Assembly: GCA_013042495.1 (NCBI GenBank)
Contig: JABDQB010000347.1
Coordinates: 1-6,317, forward strand
Origin: Gemmatimonadota bacterium
Lineage (GTDB): Bacteria; Gemmatimonadota; Gemmatimonadetes; Palauibacterales; Palauibacteraceae
Direction: 5' to 3'
Length of the DNA stretch: 6,317 nt
Shown: positions 5,918-6,317 of the stretch, piece by piece
How the letters are laid out: every line of letters begins with the position of its first letter
How positions within the stretch are numbered: position 1 is the stretch's first letter
Notes under the pieces: model-generated
Database searches by the model: none
The model's input: only the letters and a program-made list of their open reading frames with translations
Told to the model about the DNA's origin: nothing
Position numbers and translations under genes: made by a program

Positions 5918-6317
5918 ATGGCGACCTTGGCGGCGACGACTTCGAGCGAGTGGGCGGTGCGGGGATTCGACGTGCGAGTCGATCGACCCGTGGTTGTCGG
6001 TGTGCTCAACGTCACTCCCGATTCCTTCTCCGATGGGGGAAGTTACGCCGATACGGACGAGGCGCTCGCGCGGGCGGAGGAGATGGTCCGCGACGGCGCG
6101 GATCTCATAGACGTCGGCGGCGAATCCACGCGTCCCGGGGCACTCGCCGTTCATGCGACCGAGGAATGGGGCAGGGTCGGTCCGGTCGTCGAGGGACTGG
6201 CGCTTCGAAACATCCCGGTGTCGATCGACACGATGAAGGCCGACGTGGCGCGGCGTGCGATAGACAGCGGCGCGGTGGTGCTCAACGATGTAAGCGGTCT
6301 GCGCCACGATCCCGTCC
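5918..6317 (+). CDS. folP: Dihydropteroate synthase, N-terminal part (runs off right edge)
   Basis: DHPS condenses p-aminobenzoate with 6-hydroxymethyl-dihydropterin diphosphate to make dihydropteroate, in the cytoplasmic folate pathway. It is the sulfonamide target. The window holds 133 full codons of an expected 270-290; the frame stays open to the last base. Visible TIM-barrel motifs are VVGVLNVTPDSFSDGG at 26-41 (Asn31 matches the metal-binding Asn of loop 1), GADLIDVGGESTRPGA at 60-75 (the loop 2 Ser-Thr-Arg-Pro signature), VSIDT at 101-105, and VVLNDVSGL at 120-128 with the pterin-contacting Asn and Asp. The ATG at 5918 lies 8 bp after the ftsH stop and leaves a normal lead-in of about 25 residues. 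No good Shine-Dalgarno sequence precedes it, so translation probably depends on coupling to ftsH. The first loops show no obvious insertion of the kind seen in sulfonamide-resistant alleles, but the C-terminal half cannot be judged. Confidence 0.95.
   Translation, partial: MATLAATTSSEWAVRGFDVRVDRPVVVGVLNVTPDSFSDGGSYADTDEALARAEEMVRDGADLIDVGGESTRPGALAVHATEEWGRVGPVVEGLALRNIPVSIDTMKADVARRAIDSGAVVLNDVSGLRHDPV

Noticed and set aside
5759..6307. Open frame on the - strand spanning the ftsH end and folP
   Set aside because: It lies opposite clear FtsH and DHPS coding sequence, and its composition is Arg, Ser and Pro rich as in other shadow frames.
1..6317. Search for CRISPR repeats, insertion sequences, inverted terminal repeats, attachment sites, and toxin-antitoxin or defence genes
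   Set aside because: No repeated units, transposase motifs or integrase motifs were seen. All space except the frr-tilS junction is filled by recognised housekeeping genes.

Overview
The window is GC-rich (roughly two-thirds GC by eye) and densely packed. Every supported gene lies on the + strand, and it reads as core bacterial chromosome rather than accessory DNA. In order it holds: the 3' end of tsf (EF-Ts), pyrH (UMP kinase), frr (ribosome recycling factor), a small unrecognised ORF, tilS (tRNA(Ile)-lysidine synthetase), hpt (hypoxanthine phosphoribosyltransferase), ftsH (membrane AAA+ zinc protease) and the 5' part of folP (dihydropteroate synthase), which runs off the right edge. High GC, the short form of EF-Ts, and a translation block joined to a tilS-hpt-ftsH-folP block suggest a high-GC free-living bacterium. 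Gemmatimonadota or a related lineage is my guess, inferred from gene order only and not proven.

Left block (1-1612): tsf, pyrH and frr form the widespread translation/nucleotide cluster, with gaps of 9 and 13 bp. pyrH must start at a TTG codon. frr has a clear Shine-Dalgarno sequence.

Middle (1609-1926): an ORF of 100 codons overlaps the frr stop by ATGA and has no family I recognise. In many bacteria uppS and cdsA follow frr, and neither is here. The same stretch carries an open extension of the tilS frame with a Cys-x-x-Cys motif. A strong Shine-Dalgarno sequence follows the small ORF's stop codon, but no standard tilS start codon lies at a usable distance downstream. This is the least explained part of the window.

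Right block (about 1887-6317): tilS and hpt overlap by 8 nt. ftsH follows hpt after 32 bp and folP follows ftsH after 8 bp. tilS-hpt-ftsH is a conserved neighbourhood also known from Firmicutes. These genes join tRNA modification, purine salvage, membrane protein quality control and folate synthesis in what looks like one transcription unit. I see no terminator or convincing promoter anywhere, so the whole window could be read as one long transcript.

I found no CRISPR array, mobile element, RNA gene, toxin-antitoxin pair or defence system. No previously undescribed system is evident. The points worth a second look are the frr-tilS junction and the tilS start.
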